Part shown: positions 13,205 to 25,700 of the stretch, piece by piece
Numbering within the stretch: the stretch's first letter is position 1
Layout of the letters: each line of letters begins with the position of its first letter
Assembly (NCBI GenBank): GCA_051530055.1
Contig: CM121341.1
Location: 10,602,001 to 10,666,000, forward strand
Direction of reading: 5' to 3'
DNA from: Neoechinorhynchus agilis
Lineage: Eukaryota > Acanthocephala
Length of the DNA stretch: 64,000 bases
The notes under the pieces: model-generated
The model's input: the letters and a program-made list of their open reading frames with translations, nothing else
The model's database searches: none
What the model was told of the DNA's origin: nothing
Made by a program: the position numbers and the translations under genes

Positions 13205-16200
13205 TTCAGACCGTTGACTCATGGGTTGATTGTGCGACGGCAAAAAATGACTTTTTATATAGTTTGGTGCGAGGGAGAGGCGGATTGAATCTGTTCGGAC
13301 ATCGCGTATTTCGGACGGGTTCCCTTGGTGAGATGAACGGGAGAAATTTAGATGGAAGGGAACGCAGGGAGATCATGTATTTATCGAAGATTTTGGAAAG
13401 GTGTTCTTCGAATGGTGCGAGGTCCTTGGAGCAAATTTTGCAGGCTCGGTTATTTGGGGAGGAAAGCAAGCGCAGTTGATGGGTGGATAAATTGCAAAAG
13501 GTTGGGTATGCATATGAGATTGCAGGGACTACAACGGACCAATAGAAATGTGCTAGATCGCGTGGGCTGACTCCGAGGAAACGCAAGCGCTTGATAAAAT
13601 ACAATTTAGCAGTGGCTTTTGCTACGATGGCGCTAATGTGGATGTCCCATTTGAGGTTGTGTTGGAAGACTAGGCCCAGAATGCGAAGCGATGTGACGCG
13701 TTGGATATCGAGACAGAGCGGTGGAATATCAGTCCTAGGTTTTTGAAGCGACGGATTAAGTTCATATGATTTGGCGAAATTAATTGAGAGTTGATGGGTG
13801 GTGCAAAAATCTTTAAGATTTTCAATCTCTGCGGACATGAGGCTGAGCGAGAGTGATGGAGGAGCATGGGTTATGATGGTTAGGTCGTCCGGATAAAGGA
13901 AATATTTAGCGGATGTTGAGAGGGGTGTAAGGTCGTTGAGGAAGATATCGAAAAGTAAGGGCGATAGTATAGCTCCTTGGGGATCACCGCAATGTATTGG
14001 AAGCGTCCCGTATCAAAGCTAGAATTGATGATATGAGCTAGAGGCTAAAAGATCAAGGAAATGATGATGCGAATGGCCCAGTTGGGAATTGGAGCGTTAT
14101 GGGATGATGTACGTGGTAGTTTTTTAAGGGGTAGGAGAACCTCAAGAGTGGAGACGCGTGAATGAGGAACACAGGTCATATGGTTGCGATCGTCGCAGGG
14201 GCGTACGACGCTTGTGTCAGTGGAAGATTTGGGAGGGCACATGGTAGCGTTCATGGAGTTGAGGGTGTTTTTGAGCTGAAATTTATCCAGATTAGCGAAA
14301 GGCTGAGATCTGTGAAGGCCTATGGCATTTTTGATCTCGCTCCACCAGGAACGATTAGGGGATGACGGTAGTTTGGTAAAAAGAAAGGTTTTGCGAGCGT
14401 GAAGAAGACGCTCAGTGAATCTCTTATGGAGTTCTGGGTAATCGGGATGTCGGGAGCGAAAGGATTTATTCACCTTGTCTTGCAGTGATTTCAGTAAAGG
14501 TGAAAACCATGGTGGATCACGATTCGACATACGAATCATTTTCCGAAAGAAAGACATGCACATGCAATGGACTAAGGTATTGTCAATGCCGCCGTGGCTT
14601 TAGACGGGTCGTTGCTGTATATAAAACTTCGGATTCCGCATAGAGCATCACTTACCTTGTTGAAGGAGTGAGAGTGATGCTCACGTTTATCCCAGACTGG
14701 GAAAGGGTCGGAGGACTGTCGCTTCGGAGGAACAATTGGTCTAAGGAGGATGGTACAGTGATCCGAGGTCGCGACAGGTGGGAGTTTAACGGGAGCGGAA
14801 TATTTGGCTATATTGGTAAAGATTTTATCTAGTGTGTCGATGAACCACACGAGGGGAAGTTTACTAGTTGTAAGAGATCAGAGAGTGACGGTGGAGCAGG
14901 GAGACGGTTGAAGTCTCATCGAATCATGAAGTGTTGAGAATTTAACGATAGTTTGTCATTAATTAAGGTATCGATTTGTTCAGATGTTGCGATGGGAGTT
15001 GAGGCAGGGGACGATAAACACCGGCGACGGTCATTTCAAGGCTGCCGTTACGAAGAGAAAGAGAGAGTTGAAGGTGAACCCATTCGAGGTGTTCTGATAT
15101 AAAATAGTTAGGAATGAAGATGGTGTATGGTAAGGAGGACTTCAAGTAAATAGAGACGCCTCCTCCAGAACGATCATCTCTAGTTAGGCGAAATGAGGAG
15201 AATCCGGGGATGATGGCAGTGTCCTTATTAAATTGGGAGAGCCAGGTTTCCGTAATGACGAGAATGTCGGCTTTGGTGGCCGTAGCGACTATGGACAGCG
15301 CGTCGATTTTTGGTAAGATGCTACGAATATTGGTGTTTAAATTGTAGGGAACGGCTGTTTAGGTAGGATGCTCAGCAAGGAAATGGGTTGGAGGGGCGAG
15401 ATGGGTGTCAAGTCGGGTGATGTTGTGGTTGCCTGTTCATCTAGAGTGCAAGTGGATTGTTCAAGGCCGACCGAAATTTTTTGGGTTGGGCCTCCGACAA
15501 AGTGAAAGTGAGTGAAGTTAGATATGGCTGCGGTGTCTTTGTTTGAGTCACTGAGCCGGGTTTCTGTGGTGACTAGTATGTCTGAGGTGTGACGATTTTC
15601 TGATAAGGGATGGAAAACAGTTGTATATCTAATTTCTGCCAAGGAACATCGGGTTCCTTTGGAGGTATCCAAAATTTACCGCAGGAGAAAGCGTGTGTTG
15701 AACGGACGACAACTTATTGACTGCCGGGCTGGAAATATCCGGTAAGGGAGGAGTGATTTTAGTAAAAGAAAGCGTTTGGAGATGTAGGCAGAGGCAGTGT
15801 CACGAAGGTGAAAGCTAACTTTTAGAAGGCGTGGACGAGAGTCAGCTGGATTATTTGATGGGATGCGGTGAACAAATACAGGTGCCGGAAGGTTGTTATA
15901 AGGGAAGAGCGTACGGGTAATTTCGTTGAGATGTAGCAGATTATGTTTCAACGCATTGAAACGGCTAGAAATTGGACATTCAGTAACTTCAGGAATACCG
16001 GAGATGAAGAGATCGTGGGTGGTTTTTTTTGTTGTTGGGCGGAGCCAGGGAGAAGGTCGGATGTGTTAGGAACAACCCTCGATTTGTTAGGCGGACGATT
16101 TTGTGGTGCGCGAGAAGATTTCGGCGAGGGAGGTGTTATCTCCGATAAAATCTGCTGAGAGGGAGGCTGAAGGGTAGACTTGGTTGAGAAGCGAGCGTAG

Positions 16201-17040
16201 TCTTGAAAAGACGGAAGTTGACGAGCGGGATAATACGGAGCTGCGCGGAGGGTGGGTGTGAGGGAGGTAATATGAGTCTGAACCGGAGGTTTGATAATCG
16301 GGATTGAGTTAGGTCTAGGGTCCAGAGACGATTTATCATTTCCGGGTGTGGATGGCATGTTTGGGTTGTCACAAGATAGTTGGTTGGCCACGTACAGAAA
16401 CAGGTCACGCTCTTTGTCATTAATTAGATGTGAAATTAACGGGCTGCTGGGAGCTAGTAAGGGATCGTTGACAATTGTTTGGTTGTGTTTTGTAGATATA
16501 CTCAGTTGAGTGGGAAGTGTTATGACGGGTGAAACGGGAGGAAAGAGATCGGGGTGGTGGAATGATTCTGGTGATGGGCCGTTGTTGGGCATCAGATCGG
16601 GAGAAATCTGTGAGATGACTTCTGTTGTGATGTTCAAAGGCATGGTAGAAGTTGATGTTTCGAGGTTAGCATCGATCGCGGTCGAAAGTGCCCTGTTGAT
16701 AACTCCAAAAGGCATTCCAAACGGTATTCGATCTGGTGCAAATTTGATCGGCAGCTTGGCGCAGCAGAACCCACAGGTAAAGAACGGGCAAAGCTCTGGG
16801 ATGTGTTTTGGGGCGATGAGGGTTGTTATCGAGCGCCCTTGGCACGAGCAGGTGATCCTCTTAGAGGCTGAGTTACGGGACTTTTTAACAGCCATGAAGG
16901 TGAGCGCGGCGATGAAGATTTAATTGCATCGCCAATTGACGACTTGTAAATGGGAAACAACCTTGCTCCCGTTTTCACAACGATTTTCCTCGATGATTTG
17001 GAAAAGCAGTGCATCTTCCCACATTTAACGTAGAGACCGA
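13205..17040 (-). mobile_element. Degenerate LINE (LINE B), same family as LINE A
   Basis: Read on the minus strand. ORF1 runs from about 17014 to 15676, with a Cys-rich start (CSCQG, then CPFFTCGFCC), a long Pro/Ser-rich middle, and an RRM-like end with SRPRLLKVSF. Endonuclease pieces follow (ILVTTETRLS at about 15590 and a second, internally repeated ILVITETWLS at about 15250, then the GGGVSIYLKSS and TVAGVYRP segments). The pre-RT linker is at 14563-14045. The RT core is shortened: PQGAILSPLLFDIFLNDL near 13960 and YPDD in place of YADD near 13905. The C-terminal part ends at 13206 (STHESTV). The element is inactive. The doubled ILVT/ITET segment suggests an internal duplication. Confidence 0.75.
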
Positions 17041-17876
17041 TTTAGCTCCGCCATGTGGGTGATATGCTGTTCACCTACACAATGGATCGTGAGGTCGATG
17101 ACGAGGAGAGCTGGTTGAGTTCCAAAGATCCTACTGGCGGGATTAAGGTCTCTTGAATTTGTCATTTTATGTAAACCAAAATGTTTTTGTGGTCTTCGAA
17201 AAGCATGTCGCTGATATGTATATATCTAGAATACGTCGTTGGATTTAAATTCATCGGTTTTTGTACTCATCGACCTTAACGTCCGCGATGTGTTAATCTC
17301 CGGAATTCGTCATTGTAAGTAGACGCAAATTCTTGGGTATTCGTCGTTGGATGTTAACGCAACTTTTTGAAGTGGACGGTCTGGTTACGATCAATAACGA
17401 TTTGTAGTTCAACAAATTCAAGCAAGCATTGAAATGTGCTTGTACGGAACTTGAGCTGTTGCTTCCTGTAATACTGATCGCTGCTTACGTGGACGGTTTA
17501 AAAAATCATGTCTTAAGTTCACACTACGGGTGCGATTGGCGCTTTTAGATTTGCTCATTTCTGTTCGTTGATGCAAAATCAATAAATTTATGTCGTCCAT
17601 TTATTTCCTTTAATCTTACCGCCGACCTAACTACTATCGTTCAGTCATTATTACAGGGAGATCACATGAAATAATTTAGAATCTCGAAAGTGAGTAGCAA
17701 TGAGAATTGGGAATCGTGATTTTCTCGAACATTTTATGCAGCTAATGATACAAATACAGTAAAGAATAAATTAAATTTTTGATAGTTTGGATCCCACACG
17801 CGAAACATTTGGCTTTAATGATCTTCTTATAAATTTGTCAGGCAAATCGAAGATTAAAAGGAATTTAGCGTTAGAG
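17041..17876. other. Intergenic; short TCGTTGGAT-type repeats
   Basis: No gene is seen. Short degenerate motifs of the form ATACGTCGTTGGATTTAA recur at about 17230, 17310 and 17340, upstream of LINE B. They echo the repeats found just upstream of LINE A (9670-9785) and may be remains of the LINE 5' region. Confidence 0.35.
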
Positions 17877-18747
17877 TCAAGGATTACAACAATTGCCGAT
17901 TCCCTGTTTGTTGGTACTTCCAAAATTGCCGGCAGTTTTTCGTGTGGTTGATTTGATGGGGACGGTTCCTCCATATCGATTGCTAACATCATCAGTTGAT
18001 ACTTGCGCATTGGACACCACTTTGTGGATTTCTAAGAATATTTCTGAGATATGGAAACTGAATTTTCCACTCGTTCGCGATACCTTCAAGGATTTTGATG
18101 AAAGCTGCTTCGACATTAGTCGAGTCGAGTGCACTTGTTTCAATAAAGAAGAGATCTTGTTTGTCTGAAAACTCCTTCCAGTCTATGAGATCAATAGTAG
18201 AGTTACTAACTGACCTGCATATTCCTTCGCTTCTTCAGTTTTTACAGCCCTTTCTGCAGGAAGATCACTTTTGTTACCGACCAACATGAGCACAATATCG
18301 ACTCCTGAATTAGGACGCAATTCGTTTAACCAATTCTCAATACTTGCAAAGGAGCTTCTCTTCGTTATATCGTATACGAGAAGTGCTCCAACTGCGCCTC
18401 TGTAGTATGCATTTGTAATGGCTCTGTAACGCTCTTGACCAGCGGTGTCCCAGATCTGAGCCTTAACAATCTTTCCATCAACTTCTACGCTTCTAAATAT
18501 ATTGGATACTGTAGCGATTATGTTTTTTGTGAATTGTAACAGGACCTCGTTGCGAATTCAACGCCAATCGTGGATTTGCTTTCAAAATTGAACTCGTTGC
18601 GTGTGAATCTGGATAATAGGTTGCTTTTTCCCACGCCACTGTCACCGATTAAGACAACTATTACTAAACCTTTGAAAACTGCAATCCGCCTAGGAAACGC
18701 TCACTTTTAAACAGATAATCGTAGCTATCCTCTGCAATATAGGACAT
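17877..18747 (-). CDS. RAB11: Rab11 small GTPase
   Basis: Rab11 directs recycling-endosome and exocytic traffic. Five exons (18705-18747, 18546-18663, 18215-18492, 18084-18164, 17877-18043) give 228 residues, close to the usual 216. All GTPase motifs are present: [10 protein letters not shown] (P-loop), the IGVEFATRS switch I/effector region, [10 protein letters not shown] (switch II), GNKSDL and ETSAL. The hypervariable tail ends in CCNP, a double-Cys geranylgeranylation signal. All four introns are GT-AG and only 40-53 nt, with TTTAG or TCAG ends. Intron 1 as drawn leaves two extra residues (II) before VVLIGDSG, so its 3' site may be slightly off. The canonical structure contrasts with neighbouring genes. 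Confidence 0.93.
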
Positions 18748-19141
18748 CTTTAAGATCACAGGAGAAGGGTGAAATGAACAAACTTTATGTTGCTTTCTTA
18801 TGAATCATTTACAAAAAAAGGTTACGAGGCTCGAGAAAGTTGATTTCGCAATTTTCTAATTAGGAAGTGACAACAAAATGGCCATCACTAGATTATTGAG
18901 CTTAAATGATTGGCAATAGCAGGATATTTTCCTCAGTTCCGAAATTCTCAACGGTCAAACGAAACGGTTCGTTGCTTTTCTTTTAGAAAAAGACATGGTA
19001 TCTGTATAATTTCGTTCATGAGTAGCGAATGAGCGGTACTAATTATATGACTATTTGAGTGCAGTGAATCTGATATGAAATCCGACATACTGAAGCAATG
19101 CTCATTATCATAAACTGCAGACGAGGATTAATTCTAAGTAC

Positions 19142-19369
19142 GATTATAAAATCTTGTAAAGATGTTCATCATTTACTTTTTTATTGCGAATTATAATAAT
19201 TGATTTATTTATAATTTTCAGCCTTCGCATAGGCTTTCTTCAGTCTATTGTTAAAGTGTCTTTTTCGCACTAGACACTTTTACAATAGACTGAAGAAAGC
19301 CTATGCGAAAGCCGAAAATTATCAAATAAATCAATTATTATAATTCGCTATAAAAAAGATTATAAAATC
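19142..19369. repeat. Foldback element with 12-bp flanking direct repeat
   Basis: Arms of about 75 bp (19186-19260 and 19275-19349) are almost perfect inverses with a 14-nt loop. The direct repeat GATTATAAAATC occurs at 19142-19153 and 19358-19369. The AAAGATGTTCATCATTTA segment inside the left side recurs at about 8582. Confidence 0.8.
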
Positions 19370-20345
19370 CTAGAAATTTTATATTCTTTAGTGAAGAGGC
19401 AAAAACTCAGCGCTCCCACGAGCTAGAAAACTTCACGATAAAAATTTCCACATGCGGAATTTCACGAGAAATTTGACGCTCAAATAAACGCAGTTTTCTG
19501 CAAGGTTACAAACTTTCGATGTAAAATTTTTCTAATTTAAGGAATACTATTCGATTTCAGGAAATTTTCGAAAACGTTTTATCTGATAACAATAAGGCTC
19601 GATAATCCTTTTTTAATTTAATTTTTTAGCTTAACTTCATTGTAATTTGTTTATGGAGATGAAAGTGTGCTTCTACTGAATAAAAAACCCTTTGTTTTAC
19701 TTCCACCCTGTTAATCCCCAGAGAAAAGTATTCACTTTTTCATTCGGAACTGATACGATGACTCGTTTGATGGTCCTTCCTGGCAGCACCAAATGGACTT
19801 TAGACCACTTAGCTCTCCGGACTGTGCTACTACTGAATAAAAACCTTAATGAGGTAACCGAACACCGTCCCGGATTCAGGTTGTATATACAAAGCCGAAG
19901 ATGGATAAATATTTCATTCAGTTCAATAGAAAGCTACAAAGAATTTCGCTTGATGCAAACATTGATTAAAATGGACTGCTAAAACCGTTTTAAAATACAG
20001 ACTTATTTTCTGATAAGCAAAAAACCACCTCTTGCAAAATACAATTTCCTAATTTAAGATTTATATAAGACGTAGATGGCTAAATTTACCAAAATGCTGC
20101 AAAAATGTGAGTCGAATGTTTCCAATCAATCAGATGGAGAGACGTTCTCGACGTGGCAGATTGCCGGTCCACGGTGGCAGCAACTAGAGTGCGAATTATA
20201 TAAATAGAGCTAGACAGCACGCATTAATTTTATCCAGAAGAGCGCAGAGAACGGGTGGTCGCAGTTAGTTTGTCTTTATAGACGCCCAATTTACAATTGT
20301 GTTTATTTTCGTCGCAAACAAAACAGTTATTATTTTAGTCTTTCC
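19370..20345. other. Intergenic; one unassigned ORF
   Basis: A 96-codon plus-strand ORF at 19692-19982 follows a possible 3' splice site (TTAATCCCCAG, about 19722). I recognise no family, and it may be a chance ORF. A TATAAATAG box lies at about 20198. Nothing else is supported. Confidence 0.3.
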
Positions 20346-20359
20346 TCGACACCCGTGAG

Positions 20360-20860
20360 AGAGATCGTTATATATATTCCGAATGATTGAATCAGCCATT
20401 GTATCAATTCAAATTAACACTTAAACAAATTGAGTTGATAATGACTGATTCAATCAGTTGAAATATGTCACTTTCTTTTTTCTTAGTTTTCCCACCTCAC
20501 CGGATTAAAAAATTTACTAATTTATTTCGCCGATATTTCACCTCTCGGATAATTCCGGCATTTCGTCAAGGTTTATCGTTGTTTGTACGTTTTTTCAACT
20601 ATACAAGCAATTTTAATTTGACATTTGTACGACCCAGATATAGTTGATATTTTTGCTTAGCTTTCGCCGTTTTGCGGCTTCAATTGGGCAATTGTTTGCA
20701 ATTAAAATTAAGACATACGCCTGGAAAATCAAGCAACGATTCACGCTATTTTGTACAAGCAGTGACAAACCTTGAAAAAATGCCGGAATTATTCAAGAGG
20801 TGAAATATCGGGGAAATAAATAAATGAACTCAAATCCCCATGGGGTGCCAAAATTATCAC
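20360..20860. repeat. Two nested foldback elements
   Basis: The first hairpin is at 20382-20460: arms TGATTGAATCAG and CTGATTCAATCA. The second spans 20490-20855: arms GGATTAAAA..TTATTTCGCCGATATTTCACCTCT..ATTCCGGCATTT and the inverse at 20775-20850. The second contains an inserted piece at 20630-20700 (CCAGATATAGTTGAT, CTTAGCTTTCGCCGTTTT) that also occurs at 22078. Confidence 0.7.
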
Positions 20861-21339
20861 AAGACAGTCGAAATATATGTTCGACTTTAACGATCTCCGT
20901 AACGGAAGTTGACGATCGGCTAAAATAATAACTGTTTTTTTGTCAAGGCGAAATAAAGAAAATAATTTTATTAATATTTCGTCTTCTACGTGGGTTTTCT
21001 TTAAAATTGCCACAAAACAATAAAATATCTAACCACTCGAATGCGATCTTCAACGAAAAACACTTACGGCGAATAAATTTTAAATAATTCCGTGTGTAGT
21101 ACTGGTTGATCTCTAATAGTGAACGCTCAGGCAAGATTGTGGATCATTTGAACTTCGGAATGTTCTTTGACCTGTAAAATCAAAAAACGGAACTCCGCAA
21201 ATGAACATTTTGATTCGTACTTGGATAAATGCGAAGCACATTCGGTCTTCATTTCAGCGTGCGTTGATCCTCAACCCACGGGGATTTATTTCCTATACAC
21301 AAAAAAACTTAGAAATTAGAAACGAATGAATTAAAACCG

Positions 21340-21605
21340 AGGGAATTGCCTCTTATGGGATGCAACCTGCATCGACACCATGGCCAAGTCCTTCGCTGAT
21401 TTAGCCAGTAAAGGCTCCGGCGCTGTAGCGACCGCAGCCTAGGGTCGGAAAGCGGCAAAATACGCTGAGCTGAGGGCACGCTTCCATTTCGTGCCTTTCA
21501 GAATCGAAACGTTCGGGGCCAACAAAACATCTCCCTCGCAGTACAACGAGGGACCGCGGCTACACAGAACATTATCTTCCAAAACTTGTAAATTTTAATA
21601 AATTC
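21340..21605 (+). mobile_element. Fragment of a restriction-like-endonuclease LINE, C-terminal domain
   Basis: Translation reads LLWDATCIDTMAKS near 21356, then GRKAAKYAELRARFHFVPFRIETFGA (shown in parts), then QQNISLAVQRG near 21520. These match the last about 90 residues of the element at 42746-44703. One in-frame stop and frameshifts are present. It is a dead fragment. Confidence 0.7.
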
Positions 21606-21934
21606 AATCCTCTGCCAAAAAAATGAATTAAAAACTTTAAAATCAATTAGCAAGCACTGACAACCTTTTAAACTATCAATGCATTTCATGCGACGAAAAG
21701 ACCGTTGTTAAACCTTAAGGAAACGACACGACGGAATAAAGATAACATCACGATATGCCCAAATAGTAAACTCAGCCAATGTTCAAATAAATATTTTGTT
21801 CACCAGGAAACGTATCACATAGAATCATGAATACGAAAGAAACTTTTAAATCTACGATTGAGGCGAAAAGCTTCCATTAAAATGGTTCAGTCGAGAACGT
21901 GACTTCGGATGCATTTGGCATCAATTTTTAAGGA

Positions 21935-22045
21935 CTGTGTACACTGCAAAATGTAAGCGTGAAGGAACGCTGTATACGTCCTTTCGACCATTACTACAAC
22001 TGAGTGATTCATATCAATGGCGTGAATGTTTTTAAACTCCGCTTA
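21935..22045 (+). mobile_element. 3' tail fragment of the same LINE family
   Basis: GAAGGAACGCTG..ATACGTCCTTTCGACCATTAC and GGCGTGAATGTTT match the 3' tail at 28320-28405. An inverted copy of the tail lies at about 22305-22365 (minus strand). Both are short and degenerate. Confidence 0.55.
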
Positions 22046-22074
22046 GACTTATTATTTAAAAGTCTTCACTCGGT

Positions 22075-22215
22075 AGACCCAGATATAGTTGATTTATTTG
22101 CTTAGCTTTCGCCGTTTTACGGCTTCAACTAATATTTAAAAACTTACAAAGAATTGCCCAGTTGAAGCCATAAAACGGCGATAGCTAGGCTAATAAATAA
22201 ACTGGATCTAGGTGG
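22075..22215. repeat. Foldback element with GTAAGTTTTTAAA in its loop
   Basis: Arms CCAGATATAGTT..TTAGCTTTCGCCGTTTTACGGCTTCAACT and the inverse AGTTGAAGCCATAAAACGGCGATAGCTAGG..GGATCTAGG (in parts) flank a loop that contains TTTAAAAACTTAC at 22135-22147. A related half-element is at 20630-20700. Confidence 0.7.
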
Positions 22216-22414
22216 TACAAATGTCAGATTAAAATATTTAACGCCTAGATTTTAAGCCATAAGATCATTCACACCACCGCTCTTGAACACTCGGCTTCTT
22301 TCCTGGTGCAACGGTTGAAAGGACGGATGCAGCGTTACCTCGCTGCACAACTAAGCTCGTGTTTTGCAGAAGGAATGCTCCTAATCTCGGATCGCCAGTA
22401 AATCAAAATTAATA

Positions 22415-22560
22415 TTTTTTCGCTTAAAAACGTTCTTCGAACCTCGTCGGGCGTCTTTTTAATAACAAACAAGCTAATGATGAACCCAACGAAGTTCGCA
22501 GAACGTTTTTAATGGAAAAACTCATTTACCGCGTGTGAAGACTTAATCATATACTTCCCG
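22415..22560. repeat. Foldback element
   Basis: TTAAAAACGTTCTTCGAACCTCGTCGGG (22431-22452, in parts) is inverted at 22480-22515 (CCCAACGAAGTTCGCAGAACGTTTTTAA). The outer sequences relate to the direct repeats at 7431-7925. Confidence 0.6.
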
Positions 22561-22788
22561 GTACCTGCTCGCATATCGACATTTTGATATAAAAACTCTT
22601 TTTGTTAAAGTGGCTATATAGAACTAAAAAAAGAAAAACGGAATGCTTGCTTGGCTTCAGAGAAAACTATTCAACGAAACGACGTTCTTTTAAGTCATAA
22701 TTTGATTTTTGAGGAACACAAGAGCAAATCAAAGCTTTCATAACTTTTTGTTCACTAGGACCCAACGTTCATTTTGTAGCTTTGGGTC

Positions 22789-25700
22789 CTATATTGTTGA
22801 TAGCTTGTACAATTCAGAGTACAGGCTCTCCTTAGAAATTAGTTCTTGATGAGTTCCACTTTCCGTTATTTTTCCCTTATCCATTACGAATATATCATCG
22901 CAATCTTCAATTGTTCGCAGCCGATGAGCTATGCTTATGCTTCCCCTTCCCTTTTGAGCCTCTTCTAATGCAGCTTGGACCATTTTTTCGCTCTCAGTAT
23001 CGAGCGCACTCGTTGCCTCGTCCAACAGAAGAAGCTTTGGATTCCGAATTATTGCTCTAGCGATGCAAATTCTTTGTTTTTGACCTCCACTAATCAAGGA
23101 ACCTTTTGCACCAACGCGAGTGTCGTATCCGTCAGGAAGTTCACTCACAAAAGAATCGATATTGCACGTTTGAGCAGCCGCTCTAATCTCTTCAATCGTC
23201 ACTTGTCGGTCGGTATCGCCAAATGCGATATTTTCAGCAATCGACCAGTCAAACAATACCGGTTCTTGTCCAACGAATCCCAATTTCTTTCTGTACGATT
23301 TGATGTTAAGATCGCGAAGATTGTGACCATCAATCAGTATATTGCCATTAACCGGGTCATAGTACCGTTCTAGTAATTGTAGAACAGTCGACTTTCCAGA
23401 TCCGGATGAACCAACGAGGGCAATACTGCGACTGCTAGGGATGTGTATGTTCATGCTACGCAAAACTGGCACTCCTTCGCGTGTCGGATACTCAAAATCC
23501 ACATTTTGAAATTTGATATCGCCGTTAAAGTGGTCGATTTCGATTCCGTCCGTAGACATACTGTCGATCTCAGGTTTTCTCGATAAAACCTTGTGAACTT
23601 TCACAGCTGCCGCCGTAGCTTTTCCTTGATCTGGTGCCATTGCTTGGATTTGACCTACGCCCATGGCAGCAAACATCAAACATCCAAACACGAACATCAT
23701 GTCCTCAGTTGACATGAGACCTTTTATCGCACAGTTGTCCATCGAGATCATTTGTGATAAAAAGACCTACAACTACATAAATGGCCTAGTTTTAATTCTA
23801 GTATTGTGCTCGGGCCAGGTTTATTTACGTCGACCTATTTGAAATAAATTCTAAATGCAAATAATTTTCGATTCGCATTCAAAGGTTACGTACTAAAACC
23901 ACTCTTTGATTACTATCGCCTTTATTTCCCTTTTAGTAGTTATCCCCATCCGGATTTAAATTCATAGATTTATTGCCGATGTTTCACGTCGGATAATTCC
24001 GACATTTCTTCGAGGTTTGTCATCTCATATTTAAAAACTTACAAGCATATTTTGGGATGATAAACCTTGAATAAATGTCGAAATTATTCGACATGAAACA
24101 TCCGCAATAAATCTATGAATTTAAATCCGGATGGGGATAACTACCAAAAAAAAGTATCTTTTCCCCGAAGATATAGCCTCTTTACCTTCAGTAACAGCAA
24201 CACGAACCGAATAAGTCGAGTTCGATGTTGAATCCTGAGTTATTACCAATTTTGGATTTCCGGTTGATCAATTTTGCTTCTAAGAAGAAGGCTATCTGCA
24301 ATAACAAATTGCCCTCAGCAATTATGCAAACATTCTAGGTTTCCTTAAAAGCCTCAATAAATCTACATTGGACAATCCACTTAAACTCAGTGGACAAGCG
24401 TACAAAACAATAAAGTTCGCTCCAGCGTAGTATCCTGTCGCAAGTGCAAAAAACACGATTCCTTGAGAGAAGCCGAATATAAGTCCTGCGAAAATGCTCT
24501 TCTTAAAGTTCTTACTATACGTGTCCTCCACAATTTTTTCATAAAGTTCAATGAAATGTCTGTGAGCATTTAGTTGTTTTACCGTTCGGATATTCGCAGT
24601 GGCCTCCGTTGCAATTTTTCCTGCTGTTTCAAGTAACTTTTTGTCCTTGACGTCAAACCCTCCCATTATTTTCATTTGAACAAATCCAGAAATTATAAGG
24701 ACTGGAATAAATGCGATGATAACGAGGCATAGTTGCCATCCAAACACAAAGGCGACGACTGTTCCGGTTCCAAGAATTGCGAATGTAGAAACTACAACAC
24801 CTAGCCGTGTTCCCGTAGCTCCTTGAACAGACGCGGCTTCGGTTGAGAGCATGGTACAAACACTGCCAACACTATTTTCCTCCAAATCAAAATATCCTAT
24901 TTCTTGGCGAAGAATAGCTTTAAACAATCGTTCTCGTATTCGTTTGGTTAAATTCTCTCCCGATATTCCGAATGCAAGCCCTGCTCCGAATTGCGAAATG
25001 AGCGAACAGAGACCAAAGATAAAGAAGAGTAACGAATAAAGATCAACTCGTCGTTGTCGTTCGTCAGCATTGCAATGAGCAAACACTAGTAGAATTCGAG
25101 CCATATAAATTTGGAAAAGAGTCTGCAGCGTGCCAAAGATGGCTGCACAAATGCAACCAACAATCATGTTTATCAAGGGATTACAAGCCAACAGGTACTG
25201 GAAAAAAACGGAAATTTTATCAGTCGTCAGATCTTCATCTAAAGCAAATCATTTGCTAATGCCAAGATTAGCTTGAAATCCCCTGATCTGTGGCACTTCT
25301 GGCTTGTTAAGTATGAAAACTTCCTTTATCGCCTGCCTTGTAATTTGCTTTTCCTCAGCTTCCGCTTCTTTAGGTTCATCTTCCTTTATGGATCCTTTTT
25401 CGCTTGCAACTGCTGTTTTATCAGAAAATGTACCTCTCTTTGAATGTAGTCTAGCTCTCTCGGGCTTTTTCTCAGTCCCTGTCGAATACGCTTTTACCAG
25501 TTTGTTATAAATACCATCGATCAACATTAACTCATCGTGAGTTCCCTGTTCAGCAGCACGGCCATTATCAATGGCCACGATCAGATCGGCGTTTCTTATA
25601 GTCGAAAGTCGATGAGCGATGATCACCGTTGTACGACCTTTGCTAGCACTTTCCAGAGCTTTCTGAACAGACCGTTCACTTTCAGCATCGAGGGCACTGG

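Noticed and set aside
19692-19982. Possible host exon of 96 codons
   Set aside because: No recognisable family and no neighbouring exons; listed only as unassigned.
20190-20360. Possible solo LTR (TATAAATAG box followed by a transcribed-looking leader)
   Set aside because: No paired copy, no primer-binding site and no coding remains nearby.
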